Below are positions 8,138 to 15,871 of a DNA stretch of 27,345 bases, one piece after another. How positions within the stretch are numbered: position 1 is the stretch's first letter; every line of letters starts with the position of its first letter. Under the pieces are notes generated by a model. It was not told the origin of the DNA, made no database searches, and saw nothing but the letters and a program-made list of their open reading frames with translations. This DNA comes from Candidatus Saccharimonadota bacterium. GTDB taxonomy: Bacteria; Patescibacteriota; Saccharimonadia; Saccharimonadales; Saccharimonadaceae. The stretch is taken from contig JAUNQQ010000001.1 of the NCBI GenBank assembly GCA_030536095.1, positions 1 through 27,345 of the forward strand, in the 5' to 3' direction. The translations under genes and the position numbers were made by a program.

Positions 8138-9121
8138 CTAATAATTCGAAAAATACTGCGACCAATAAATCTTATACTGTGAATTTACGTCAAAAACTAG
8201 TCCCACCGACAACTTCGTAAACTCCTTTTTTAGAATATTCTCCTTATGTGTCGGTGAAGCCATCCATGCCGCCACCACTAACTCCGGCGAACTCGTTGAC
8301 GATCCTGCCGCTACATTCTCTCCCGCCGTCCCACCGGTCGCCGGAATCTGACACGCCGTCTGCCATGACGACCCATCCGGTCGCGTATGGTCATATTTTG
8401 TTAGTAATTCCTTTGCTCGCGTCTCCGCCCCATTCTCACATGTCGTCCCCCACGTAAGTTCTCCCAATCCCGTCTTCTTCCGTTCTTCATTTACCAATGC
8501 TAGCACTTTTCTCTTCCATTCCTCTGTCGGTATCGCAATCACCGTCACCGTCAAAGTATCTCGCCTCGTCCCATCATAAGTTCCCGCTGTCACCGTCACC
8601 GTCCCTGTCCCCACAATCTTTGGGAACCGACAATGTTCCGAGTCATACCCCAATTTCGTTCGTGCCTCCGAATAAAACCCCGCAATGATTTTTGGATCTG
8701 ACGTCTGCCAATACATATCTCCCAAATTACTTAAGCTATCCGAAACGCAAATATCCTTATCCGCCGACTGATAAATTGTCATCGAAGTTTCACTCCATAA
8801 TTCACCATTTGCCACCTCCCCGCCCGCTGAACTATTCGTCGCCACCGGCGCCACCTTTTCTTCCGTTTCGCTCCCATCCGCTTCGCTCGTCGTAACATTC
8901 CCCGTCACCATATTCAAAAAATCATTCACTGGATCAAGTAGTCCCGCATCCCCCTCCATCTCCGACAAATCATCCGACCGTTCCGATACGACATGAAAAG
9001 TCGCCTTCTTTGGCAGCCAAATCGCCGATGCAATCAACACTCCCGCAATCACAATCGCCACCGCATTCAGCGACAACAAAATCTGTGTCCGCGTTTGCTT
9101 AAGCGTCTTCGCTGCCGCCAT
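8138..9121 (-). CDS. Membrane-anchored CAP/SCP-domain protein
   Basis: A 327-residue cell-surface protein. I chose ATG 9121 because GGGGAGGT lies five bases upstream; a longer reading to 9205 would use TTG and overlap the preceding gene. Residues about 13-36 form one membrane segment (ILLSLNAVAIVIAGVLIASAIWL) after a basic start, giving an N-in anchor with the rest outside. The middle (about 60-200) has Ser/Thr/Glu-rich linker and Ig-like beta sequence (VGTGTVTVTAGTYDG). The C-terminal 120 residues are a CAP (PR-1/SCP) domain: LVNEERKKTGLGEL, DHTRPDGSSW, GENVAAG and ASPTHKENIL, with the two typical His residues. Bacterial CAP proteins are secreted or wall-associated and their function is poorly known. 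It is the last gene after the 7TM protein, 49 bases away. Confidence 0.9.
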   Translation of the reverse strand: MAAAKTLKQTRTQILLSLNAVAIVIAGVLIASAIWLPKKATFHVVSERSDDLSEMEGDAGLLDPVNDFLNMVTGNVTTSEADGSETEEKVAPVATNSSAGGEVANGELWSETSMTIYQSADKDICVSDSLSNLGDMYWQTSDPKIIAGFYSEARTKLGYDSEHCRFPKIVGTGTVTVTAGTYDGTRRDTLTVTVIAIPTEEWKRKVLALVNEERKKTGLGELTWGTTCENGAETRAKELLTKYDHTRPDGSSWQTACQIPATGGTAGENVAAGSSTSSPELVVAAWMASPTHKENILKKEFTKLSVGLVFDVNSQYKIYWSQYFSNY

Positions 9122-9170
9122 CTCTACCTCCCCATCGGCATTATTAACATGAGAATTATCTCCATAAATC

Positions 9171-10520
9171 TTACCTCTTCGCCTTCGGCCGTTTATCCGA
9201 ATCAATCACCACCGCCACTAGATTAATAATCATCTCAATCTGTATTAGGTCACTCCGGCTATAGCTCCGCTTACTCGTCGGTTTTCCGACCAGCATTAGT
9301 CCAAACCTCTTGCCCCTTTCGCTCGCCAGCTCCGCCACCCCAGAAAGTTCCATCCGCTCATACATTTCCCTCGTCTGCGCATTCGTTTTAAGCCATGTTC
9401 CATCCATCTCCGTCCCCATTTTCATTAGCTCCCCCAACTCCTCCGCCGAAATCCCCAGCGTCTTCGTCCCATACATTTTTCCATTAACAAATAATCCTAC
9501 GTCTTGAAAGTGTAAATGGTCCGCCAAAAATCCCGACAACTCATTAAGATTAACTCGACTCGCCTCTAACTGATCTAATTTCTTCACCACATAAGCAATA
9601 TTAATTTCCTGCGTATAAATCAGCGACCGAATAAACGCTGTTGCTTCCAGCATTACCGGCATCAATAAGAGCGCAATCACAATCATAATAAAGTTCAACG
9701 CAATCACCTCCACTGATGGATTCGGGATCTTAAATAACGCCGTGAAAATCAGGAAGAACAACACCATATAAACAATAGCCCCAGTCAAAACCAATACAAT
9801 ATACGACAAAACTTTCAGCCAGTTCGAATCAAGTGAAAATAGCCGATATTTTAGCGTAACATAAAAATATCCAATTACCGCCACCGAAAATCCTAGCGGC
9901 CCAATCCAAATCAGCCCATATTCACCCGTCACCGGCAGAATAAAATCAAAAATCCCCGCTAAAACACCGCAGACAAGTAATCCCCACATTGTTACCTCGT
10001 TCATCTTCTTAATCGCCACCGTTCGCCCGTGTTTTTTATTGTACCACCGATTAAATACAAACGTCCCCATCATCAACATCCCCAGTATAGCATAAGTAAT
10101 ATAATACCACCCCACCACAATTTCCACTTTATTACCACTGCTACTCAATAAAATATCCGAATAGAGAATTGACGGATCATAAATCAGCAAAGCCGTCAAT
10201 ACTACTACGCCCAACAGAAAAATCACCGAAAGCACTGCATTGTATTTTCGTCCCCACCCCGAATAAATCGCCTGCAACAAAATCACAAACAGCCCCGAAA
10301 TATAAATCCCATAAACGCAGGTTTCCGCCAGTTGCATCTGATCTGGCCCTAAGCTAAGAAAAGCCCCAATCGAAATTGTCCACAAAAATCCCGCCGTCGT
10401 CGCCAGTCCAAACATCGCCGCTTCCGCCCGCTTCTCCCTAGCCGCCCCAAAAGAAATCATACAGCCGGTCAAAAACGCCAAAATACCCACGCAAATCATT
10501 AAGATAATCACTAGCTGCAT
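9171..10520 (-). CDS. 7TM sensor-like membrane protein with GAF-like C-terminus, no kinase domain
   Basis: A 449-residue protein with about eight hydrophobic segments in the first 300 residues. It resembles the N-terminal 7TM sensor module of some histidine kinases (e.g. VIGYFYVTLKYRLFSLDSNWLKVLSYIVL). The remaining 150 residues look like a small GAF-type domain: a helix (VKKLDQLEASRVNLNELSGFLADHLHF), a strand pair (VGLFVNGKMYG) and a closing FGLMLVGKPTSKRSYSRSDLIQIEMIINLVAVVI. That ending resembles the end of GAF domains just before a kinase, yet the reading frame stops at PKAKR. No H-box, N-box or GGDEF is present. SD GAGGAGG precedes the ATG. It may sense an envelope signal and pass it by protein contact. 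The start and membrane topology are secure; the family call is moderate. Confidence 0.75.
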   Translation of the reverse strand: MQLVIILMICVGILAFLTGCMISFGAAREKRAEAAMFGLATTAGFLWTISIGAFLSLGPDQMQLAETCVYGIYISGLFVILLQAIYSGWGRKYNAVLSVIFLLGVVVLTALLIYDPSILYSDILLSSSGNKVEIVVGWYYITYAILGMLMMGTFVFNRWYNKKHGRTVAIKKMNEVTMWGLLVCGVLAGIFDFILPVTGEYGLIWIGPLGFSVAVIGYFYVTLKYRLFSLDSNWLKVLSYIVLVLTGAIVYMVLFFLIFTALFKIPNPSVEVIALNFIMIVIALLLMPVMLEATAFIRSLIYTQEINIAYVVKKLDQLEASRVNLNELSGFLADHLHFQDVGLFVNGKMYGTKTLGISAEELGELMKMGTEMDGTWLKTNAQTREMYERMELSGVAELASERGKRFGLMLVGKPTSKRSYSRSDLIQIEMIINLVAVVIDSDKRPKAKR

Positions 10521-10543
10521 AACATTCCTCCTCTAATAAACTC

Positions 10544-10572
10544 ATTATAGCACACCCCTTCTACCTTGGCAA
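10544..10572 (-). promoter_or_regulatory. Promoter of the 7TM protein - CAP operon
   Basis: On the minus strand: TTGCCA (10567-10572), 17 bases, then TATAAT (10544-10549) with the extending TGC. The -35 begins inside the T-rich tail of the terminator that closes the upstream methyltransferase-like gene. Confidence 0.8.
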
Positions 10573-10598
10573 GAAAAAGACCCGAGTTTCCTCGGGTC
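10571..10598 (-). terminator. Terminator of the methyltransferase-like gene
   Basis: GACCCGAG (10579-10586), loop TTTC, CTCGGGTC (10591-10598). Read on the minus strand it is followed by TCTTTTTCTT. The stem lies 22 bases past the stop codon at 10620. Confidence 0.88.
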
Positions 10599-10619
10599 AA
10601 AAAGTAACATTCGTAAAAG

Positions 10620-11789
10620 TTATGCCGGTTGCAATATTGATTGTATTCTCCGCTGTCTTGTCCTGACAAAACGCATTGCTTGCGCCGTCCGTAAACCTAC
10701 CACCTTCGCGTTCTTACGAACTTCAAACAGAATCATTTGCGGTTTATCCCACCCCGCAGAAATTACTTTCGACTGCGCAAGATACGCCTCACCATGAGAG
10801 CATTCGCGCACCATCCGTATAATATCGCATTCAGCTTCGGCCGCCGACAACGGCATCACGATATCCATACCCTCATCCAACCAAGTCAACGTTGAAACTA
10901 CCCATCTCATTGCCGGATTTTCCAATTCCAAGTCAAAAATCAAGCTGCCACCCGCTTTTAGTCGAGGTAAAATCACGGACAATAACATTGGCAGGGAATC
11001 ATAGATATAACTCGCCAACCCCGGCATCACAACGGCATCATAAGGTAACTCATCATAATCCGAAAAATGACGCATCGCCGTCTGAACGTCAGTATGGTTC
11101 ATCTTAAAATGACCAAGAATCATCGGCTTAGAAATAAAGGTTTTTAGTTCTACTCGTGGATTATGCTCGAATAAATCGACCTGTCTCCCCTCCAAAGGAA
11201 AACCAGTTGTCCAAAATTCCGGAGCATATCCCGCCCCCAGCACCGCAATATTCTTTGCATCATGAACATATGTCCATCTTGCAATCAATTCATCGCGTTC
11301 GCCAACCGCAATCCAACAAGGATTATGAATCATCTCGACGTAAGCCCGATCATTCTTTGGAATTTTCTGAAAAACCCCGTCCGGATTAGTAATCCAGCCA
11401 CGTGCCATCATCATCGAGTCAGCCATATTCCCCGCCGCCAGGTTTACGTTAAACGGAATAAATCCCATTGATGTCTGACATCCCCGATGATAAATCGTTG
11501 TCCTCCAACCCGGATCATAGAGTAGCCTTTCCTTCCCCGAAGCCTCCTCGAGTTTTTTCCAGGTCAAAAAGATTCCATCGTCGGAATAACCTAGTTGTTG
11601 CATTGTCCTTGTCCATTGCAACATCAACGTCGTAATCTCCGCATCTGTTATCGAACAAATCTTCCCCTCGCGCCAGAGATTATGTAGCAGAGTATTCTGA
11701 GAATACCACTTTACCCAGTCGTGCTTCTCTCTTTTTGCCTGCTCTCGTTCCTTCTTAAACGGATCTGCAATTATAATTTTCACAAACAT
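10620..11789 (-). CDS. Class I SAM-dependent methyltransferase-like protein
   Basis: A 389-residue soluble protein. The C-terminal half has a Rossmann pattern: NIAVLGAGYAPEFW (about residues 181-194) as glycine-rich motif I, then VDLFEHNP as the acidic motif II that would hold the ribose of S-adenosylmethionine. Later PYDAVVMPGLASYIYDSLPMLLSVILPRLKAGGSLIFDLE resembles motifs IV-VI. The N-terminal 150 residues (helical, with HDWVKWYSQNTLLHNLW) and the C-terminal basic tail (RFVRTRQRRIQSIL) are not recognised, and no substrate can be named. The ATG at 11789 sits in GAGGTGATG; a GTG three bases earlier is the longest start. It is a single-gene unit with its own promoter and terminator. Confidence 0.7.
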   Translation of the reverse strand: MFVKIIIADPFKKEREQAKREKHDWVKWYSQNTLLHNLWREGKICSITDAEITTLMLQWTRTMQQLGYSDDGIFLTWKKLEEASGKERLLYDPGWRTTIYHRGCQTSMGFIPFNVNLAAGNMADSMMMARGWITNPDGVFQKIPKNDRAYVEMIHNPCWIAVGERDELIARWTYVHDAKNIAVLGAGYAPEFWTTGFPLEGRQVDLFEHNPRVELKTFISKPMILGHFKMNHTDVQTAMRHFSDYDELPYDAVVMPGLASYIYDSLPMLLSVILPRLKAGGSLIFDLELENPAMRWVVSTLTWLDEGMDIVMPLSAAEAECDIIRMVRECSHGEAYLAQSKVISAGWDKPQMILFEVRKNAKVVGLRTAQAMRFVRTRQRRIQSILQPA

Positions 11790-11827
11790 CACCTCTCAAG
11801 GTTCATAACGCCCCAAATTACTAGAAA

Positions 11828-11856
11828 ATTATAGCATATTCCCCCTATCTTTTCAA
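11828..11856 (-). promoter_or_regulatory. Promoter of the methyltransferase-like gene
   Basis: On the minus strand: TTGAAA (11851-11856), 17 bases ending in TGC, then a perfect TATAAT (11828-11833). It lies between the stop of the preceding gene at 11872 and the start at 11789. Confidence 0.85.
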
Positions 11857-11871
11857 TCCAAATTTTCCCCG

Positions 11872-12927
11872 TTAGCTCTCTGTCTCTCCCGACACCACTT
11901 CCAGTCCCGGCTCGACTTCCGTCACTCCCTCCTCGCCACTAGTAACATTCAGTACCTCCTCAATCGCCCTTCCGAGCGCCTGATTTACCTCCGGCCCCAT
12001 ATTTTTTGTCATTACCACCACCGCATAGCTCCTCATTCCGCCACTTTTCTTATCTAATGTTTCAATAATCGCCGCATCATTATACACTTCCCACCCCGTC
12101 TCAGCGTTAAGCCATCCCACCTTATCATAAACTTTTACTTTTTCCGAAAATCCCGCCGGCAACCCCTGTCGCCAATCACATAGCCCCTCACATAACCCCT
12201 CCCGATTTGTTGCTGGCTGATTCAAAAAACTGTCTTTCATCCGCTCCACCAGGTCTCCGCTAATTCCTTCGTTTTTATAAAATCTCACCATCATCTTCGC
12301 TACATCTGCCACGTTCGTCGTAAGTCCCGAAACGCTTGTACTAAACAGCATAAACTCATTTCGGACAATTCCATCCAGTTCCTCTCTTCCAATCTCATCC
12401 CACATTTTCTCCGCGCAACCCGAATGCGACTCCCGAATCATTAAATCCAGACAATCTAACCGCGACAACGACCCCGCCTCATTCACTAAATAATCCGCAT
12501 CATCTCCCCACACCCCCAACGAAATTCGCCGATAACCCTCATACGCCACAAACAGCTTATAGATTGAACGCATCTCAAAACTTACCTCCGAATGAAAAGC
12601 CCCCGCAATCCTCTCATTACTTAAGTCATAAACATACGCCGAAATCTCTCCCCCAGTACTCTCGCCCCAATTTCTCACCACCTCAGATAAGTCCAAAAAT
12701 TCCGGCCGAATTTTCTCGCATCCACCATCAATCGAAACCTGTCCCTCCGCACACTCAATCCCCGCCGTTTCTTTCCCACTTTTAATATCCGAATTTTTTG
12801 TATTCCAAAACCAAACCCCACCACCCAAAATCACAGCGACAACCATAAAACCAATCATTGACTTCAGCGTTTTTATCTGATCTTTCTTTCGTACTTCCCA
12901 GTCTGGCATTTCCGGATTTATCAGCAT
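11872..12927 (-). CDS. Membrane-anchored class A beta-lactamase-like / penicillin-interacting serine hydrolase
   Basis: A 351-residue protein with one N-terminal membrane segment (about residues 23-42), so the catalytic part should lie outside the cell. The active-site SxxK motif is SIYK (Ser121, Lys124). The position of the second motif SxN reads Ser167-His168-Ser169 (context MIRESHSGCAEKM), so the usual Asn is replaced. The third motif KTG reads KVG (269-271, DKVGWL). LTTNVADVAKMM matches the helix that follows the omega region in class A enzymes. It may act on peptidoglycan stem peptides or be a binding protein; resistance to drugs cannot be inferred. The ATG overlaps the capA stop (TAATG), with GGAGGG upstream, so it is coupled to capA. 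The C-terminal 30 residues are an acidic Glu/Val-rich tail. Confidence 0.8.
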   Translation of the reverse strand: MLINPEMPDWEVRKKDQIKTLKSMIGFMVVAVILGGGVWFWNTKNSDIKSGKETAGIECAEGQVSIDGGCEKIRPEFLDLSEVVRNWGESTGGEISAYVYDLSNERIAGAFHSEVSFEMRSIYKLFVAYEGYRRISLGVWGDDADYLVNEAGSLSRLDCLDLMIRESHSGCAEKMWDEIGREELDGIVRNEFMLFSTSVSGLTTNVADVAKMMVRFYKNEGISGDLVERMKDSFLNQPATNREGLCEGLCDWRQGLPAGFSEKVKVYDKVGWLNAETGWEVYNDAAIIETLDKKSGGMRSYAVVVMTKNMGPEVNQALGRAIEEVLNVTSGEEGVTEVEPGLEVVSGETES

Positions 12928-14417
12928 TATTTACCCTCCGGACTCGATTCTAATAATCTCCGCAGGAACTTTTCCGTCTCCTCCTGCGTCATTATTTCCG
13001 TCTGGAAATCCGATCCATACTGCGTCGGGCTGAGTTTTGTCTGTAATAATTTTCCCTTATAGAAATAATGTGTTAGAATTATGCTTCGCGTCGTCCCTGG
13101 CCAAGAAATCTGGTCAAAGAACAAATTCCCCAGCCCATAATAAATCGGCTTCCCCTGATAAATCTCATAAGTCTGTGGCTGATGAGCCTGTGTCCCCACC
13201 ACCATATCCGCCCCCATCTCAATCATCCCTCGGAAAAATGCCACCTGCCCAGCAATTGGCGCATCGCAACTCGGCATCTCTGCTCCCATTTCCGGATAAC
13301 TATAACATTCCGAAAACTGAATATCAACTATTACAAATTTTCCCGCCGCCTTCGCATCTGTAATCTGCGCCCGCGTTTCCGCCTCATCGTAAATATTCGC
13401 CCCCGGATTTTCACCATCCGCTCCCTGTCCATTTTCCTTCGTTGAAGTCGAATAATTCACTCCAATCCATTCAATCTCCGTCCCTTTCTCAGAAATATCC
13501 AGCGGCTTCACTGCCTGTTTTTCATTCTCACCCCCACCAAACACCTTCATCCCATCCGCCCGATATTTTTCAATCGTCTCAACATTCGCTTCCTTCCCCC
13601 AGTCGTTATTATGATTTCCCGTCAATTCCACCACGTCCGTCCCAATCACCGTCACTGCATCATACATCTCCCACGGCGAACAAAGCACCACCGTCGCCGA
13701 ATTTGTCGTACAATCACTCGCAAACGACACTTCGTTCGAAATATGCGTAATATCTGTCGAACTAAGAAAAGTCTTTACTTTTTCCGCAAAAAACTCACCC
13801 GAAACCCCCATCCGATTCATATAACTCTGCATCTCTCTCGACAACGCCGTCACTCCCGTCTGATTAATCGTCAAAACACTCCCACTTCCCGGCATTTCCG
13901 CAATTTCACCCTTTATTTTCCCCCGGATATTCGCTATCTCTGTCTCATCTGCTTTCTCTCCGCCTTTAACAACATAATTCTCAAAATACGCTCCATTTGT
14001 AAAATCATCCAGATAATACTTATTCTCCACTCCAAGCATTTTCTTATCCGCACTAAGCTCGCTTAATTTTGTTAGCTCCACCTCAGTGCTACTCCCCTTA
14101 TCCAAATTTAAAAATTCCGCCTGCGTCAAAGCCTGTTTTTCGCTATAAAAATCCGTCGTCGGCACATACACCTCGTGTACCAACTCGCCCTTATCCGTAC
14201 TTCGCTCACTTACAATTTCATAATCAGTCTTAAATTTCTCCTCCGTCTGACAAATCGCCAAACTCACCCCTTCTCCACAAGAAATCTCCCCATTCTTAAA
14301 AATTTCGTCCAATTTCCCCGACAGAAAAAACGCCACCACAATCCCAACTACTACCAAAAGCGCCACCGGCACCAAAAACACCGATGGGCTTCGCTTTCTT
14401 CTGACCTCCACACGCAT
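12927..14417 (-). CDS. CapA family protein (poly-gamma-glutamate synthesis/metallophosphatase-like)
   Basis: A 496-residue membrane-anchored protein. ATG 14417 was chosen because AAGGAGGTGA lies eight bases upstream; the reading frame extends 48 bases further to 14465 without a good SD. A basic start and one membrane helix (about residues 12-33) anchor it. The first 170 residues resemble an extracytoplasmic linker domain. The CapA (PGA_cap) core includes DVVELTGNHNNDWG, VIVDIQFSECYS, and GADMVVGTQAHQPQTYEIYQGKPIYYGLGNLFFDQ (given here as consecutive landmarks), with the Asn-His pairs that hold metals in calcineurin-like folds. CapA acts in polyglutamate capsule export in Bacillus, but most relatives have unknown substrates and no capB or capC is seen here. 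It is co-transcribed with the serine hydrolase. Confidence 0.85.
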   Translation of the reverse strand: MRVEVRRKRSPSVFLVPVALLVVVGIVVAFFLSGKLDEIFKNGEISCGEGVSLAICQTEEKFKTDYEIVSERSTDKGELVHEVYVPTTDFYSEKQALTQAEFLNLDKGSSTEVELTKLSELSADKKMLGVENKYYLDDFTNGAYFENYVVKGGEKADETEIANIRGKIKGEIAEMPGSGSVLTINQTGVTALSREMQSYMNRMGVSGEFFAEKVKTFLSSTDITHISNEVSFASDCTTNSATVVLCSPWEMYDAVTVIGTDVVELTGNHNNDWGKEANVETIEKYRADGMKVFGGGENEKQAVKPLDISEKGTEIEWIGVNYSTSTKENGQGADGENPGANIYDEAETRAQITDAKAAGKFVIVDIQFSECYSYPEMGAEMPSCDAPIAGQVAFFRGMIEMGADMVVGTQAHQPQTYEIYQGKPIYYGLGNLFFDQISWPGTTRSIILTHYFYKGKLLQTKLSPTQYGSDFQTEIMTQEETEKFLRRLLESSPEGK

Positions 14418-14439
14418 ATACCTCACCTCCTTTTTCCTC

Positions 14440-14467
14440 ATTATATCACACCTCCCAATAAACACAA
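14440..14467 (-). promoter_or_regulatory. Promoter of capA - serine hydrolase operon
   Basis: On the minus strand: TTGTGT (14462-14467), 16 bases, then TATAAT (14440-14445), followed 22 bases later by the chosen capA ATG. The same -35 variant (TTGTGT) is found before the small acidic gene near 25530. Confidence 0.65.
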
Positions 14468-14494
14468 CCCCATTTTCACAAAACTACACCATCA

Positions 14495-15859
14495 TCAACT
14501 CAAATATCTCCCCAAAAACTCTCGCTTAAACTCATAAAAATTCCCACATAGAATACTCTCTCTAATCTCCTCACATAACCTCACAATAAACCTAACATTA
14601 TGAATCGTCGCCAACCTAAAAAACTCCAACTTCGTCTCCGGATTTTTCCAAAGCTCCCGCAGCCTTCCCCTCGTCATCCCACTCTGACAGGTTAGGCAAT
14701 CACAACCTTCGTCCAGCGCTAACTCCGACCCCATAAACTTTCGCAAATTAAAATCCCCTTCTCTCGTATAAATTTTCCCATGTCTCGCCTCCCTCATTGG
14801 TGCCACGCAGTCAAATGTATCCGCTCCCATCTCCGCCCCAATAAATAAATCATCCGGCCTTGATAGTCCTAATAAATGCCGTGGCTTTTCCTCTGGTAAT
14901 TCCTCATCACACCACCGTAAAATCTCTCCTAAGTCCTCCTTTAGAAAAGCCCCGCCCAGCCCAAATCCATCAAACTCCATCGCCCCCAACTTCCGTGCCG
15001 TCGCTCGCCGCAGATCCTCCCATCTTCCGCCTTGTAAAACTCCATATAAATTCTGATCATATCCTAAATCTCGTCTATGCTTATTGTGTTCTACTAAACT
15101 CCGCTCCGCCCACCTTTCCGTCCGCCTCATCGCGCTTACGTTATAATCATAATCATCCGCAATTGAGGTTAGTTCATCAAACGCCATATGAATATCCGCC
15201 CCAATTTTACACTGAATCCTCATCGACTCCTCTGGTGAAATAAAATCCGGCTTACCCGTCCATGGATCAGTAAAATGTACCCCCTCCTCGGTAATTTTCA
15301 CCAAATTCTCCGCATGCGCCTCATTAGAGTTGCCAGCAGAAGTTCCAGTAGCTAAATTATTCAAGACGGCGGGAGAAGCGGAGTGATTATCTTTGTCAGC
15401 CCAACCGGCAGAAGCCTCAGCAGATAAATTATTCAAGGAAGCAGAAGGAGTAGAGCGAGCCGTACTTCTAGTACGGTGAGTGAGCACCGCATCCGCTGAC
15501 GCAGAAGAATTATCTGCTGTGGCTTCTGCCCCCATTGAAACGACTTTACCTAGCCCCGACCCCAACGACATCACCTGAAACCCCCCCGAGTCCGTCACTG
15601 TCGGCCCATTCCAACCATTCCATTTCGCCAACCCACCCGCCTGAAAAATTTCCTCCGCTTTCCCACGCAGATGATACCCATTCGACAACATCCCCTGCGC
15701 CGAAACATTACGCAGGTCATCCATACTCATAAATTTCACTTCACCCCGCGTCCCAACCACCATAAAAGTCGGCGTTCGAATTTCGCCGTGTTCCGTCCGA
15801 ATTACTCCAGCCCGCCCCAATCCATTCCCGAGCTTCTTCTCAATTCTAAATTCCAGCAT
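14495..15859 (-). CDS. tgt: tRNA-guanine transglycosylase with large in-frame insertion
   Basis: A 454-residue enzyme that swaps guanine-34 for a queuosine precursor in GUN anticodons of tRNA. Bacterial Tgt is usually about 375 residues. Catalytic residues are in place: Asp90 in TDSGGFQ, Asp228 in MAFDE, GVLQGG, the GLGGAF loop, the nucleophile Asp350 in FDCVAP, and zinc ligands Cys386, Cys388, Cys391 and His420. Between SLG (residue 100) and VKITEEGV (187) sits an extra segment of about 75-80 residues rich in Ser, Ala, Asn and Thr. All blocks are in one frame, so an intact protein is predicted. It starts 12 bases after the ASCH stop without a clear SD, and ends with TGA, the only TGA stop seen in the window. 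Confidence 0.95.
   Translation of the reverse strand: MLEFRIEKKLGNGLGRAGVIRTEHGEIRTPTFMVVGTRGEVKFMSMDDLRNVSAQGMLSNGYHLRGKAEEIFQAGGLAKWNGWNGPTVTDSGGFQVMSLGSGLGKVVSMGAEATADNSSASADAVLTHRTRSTARSTPSASLNNLSAEASAGWADKDNHSASPAVLNNLATGTSAGNSNEAHAENLVKITEEGVHFTDPWTGKPDFISPEESMRIQCKIGADIHMAFDELTSIADDYDYNVSAMRRTERWAERSLVEHNKHRRDLGYDQNLYGVLQGGRWEDLRRATARKLGAMEFDGFGLGGAFLKEDLGEILRWCDEELPEEKPRHLLGLSRPDDLFIGAEMGADTFDCVAPMREARHGKIYTREGDFNLRKFMGSELALDEGCDCLTCQSGMTRGRLRELWKNPETKLEFFRLATIHNVRFIVRLCEEIRESILCGNFYEFKREFLGRYLS
15308..15529 (-). repeat. In-frame repeat-element insertion inside tgt
   Basis: This DNA encodes residues 111-184 of Tgt, absent from ordinary Tgt proteins. It holds a two-copy tandem repeat of 72-bp period: the 13-base block TAAATTATTCAAG occurs at 15353-15365 and 15425-15437, and about 34 of 48 aligned bases around it agree. 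In protein both give an LNNL followed by SAG. A perfect inverted repeat, CCGTAC (15460-15465), loop TTCTA, GTACGG (15471-15476), lies beside it. Base skew is reversed: plus-strand 15421-15480 has 18 G and 9 C, whereas neighbouring 15541-15600 has 9 G and 28 C. This resembles palindromic elements that insert in frame into protein genes, as known in Rickettsia, but I cannot tie it to a named family. Confidence 0.7.
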
Positions 15860-15871
15860 AAGCCCGAAATT

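Noticed and set aside
9121..9205. Upstream extension of the CAP-domain gene overlapping the 7TM-protein gene
   Set aside because: It would need a TTG start without SD; the internal ATG has GGGGAGGT.
14195..14215. CCGTACTTCGCTCAC in capA as another copy of the tgt insertion element
   Set aside because: Similarity is limited to a few bases, the Tgt repeat landmarks (LNNL, TAAATTATTCAAG) are missing, and capA needs no insertion to explain its length.
14495..14497. UGA as a sense codon, as in Gracilibacteria/Absconditabacteria
   Set aside because: No in-frame TGA occurs inside the recognised genes, and tgt ends at its expected length with TGA followed by a second TGA; the standard bacterial code fits.
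8248..15732. Many plus-strand open frames of 60-150 codons opposite the envelope genes and tgt
   Set aside because: They are rich in Pro, Ser and His from the C-rich antisense of purine-rich genes, lack SDs and match no family; they are shadows.
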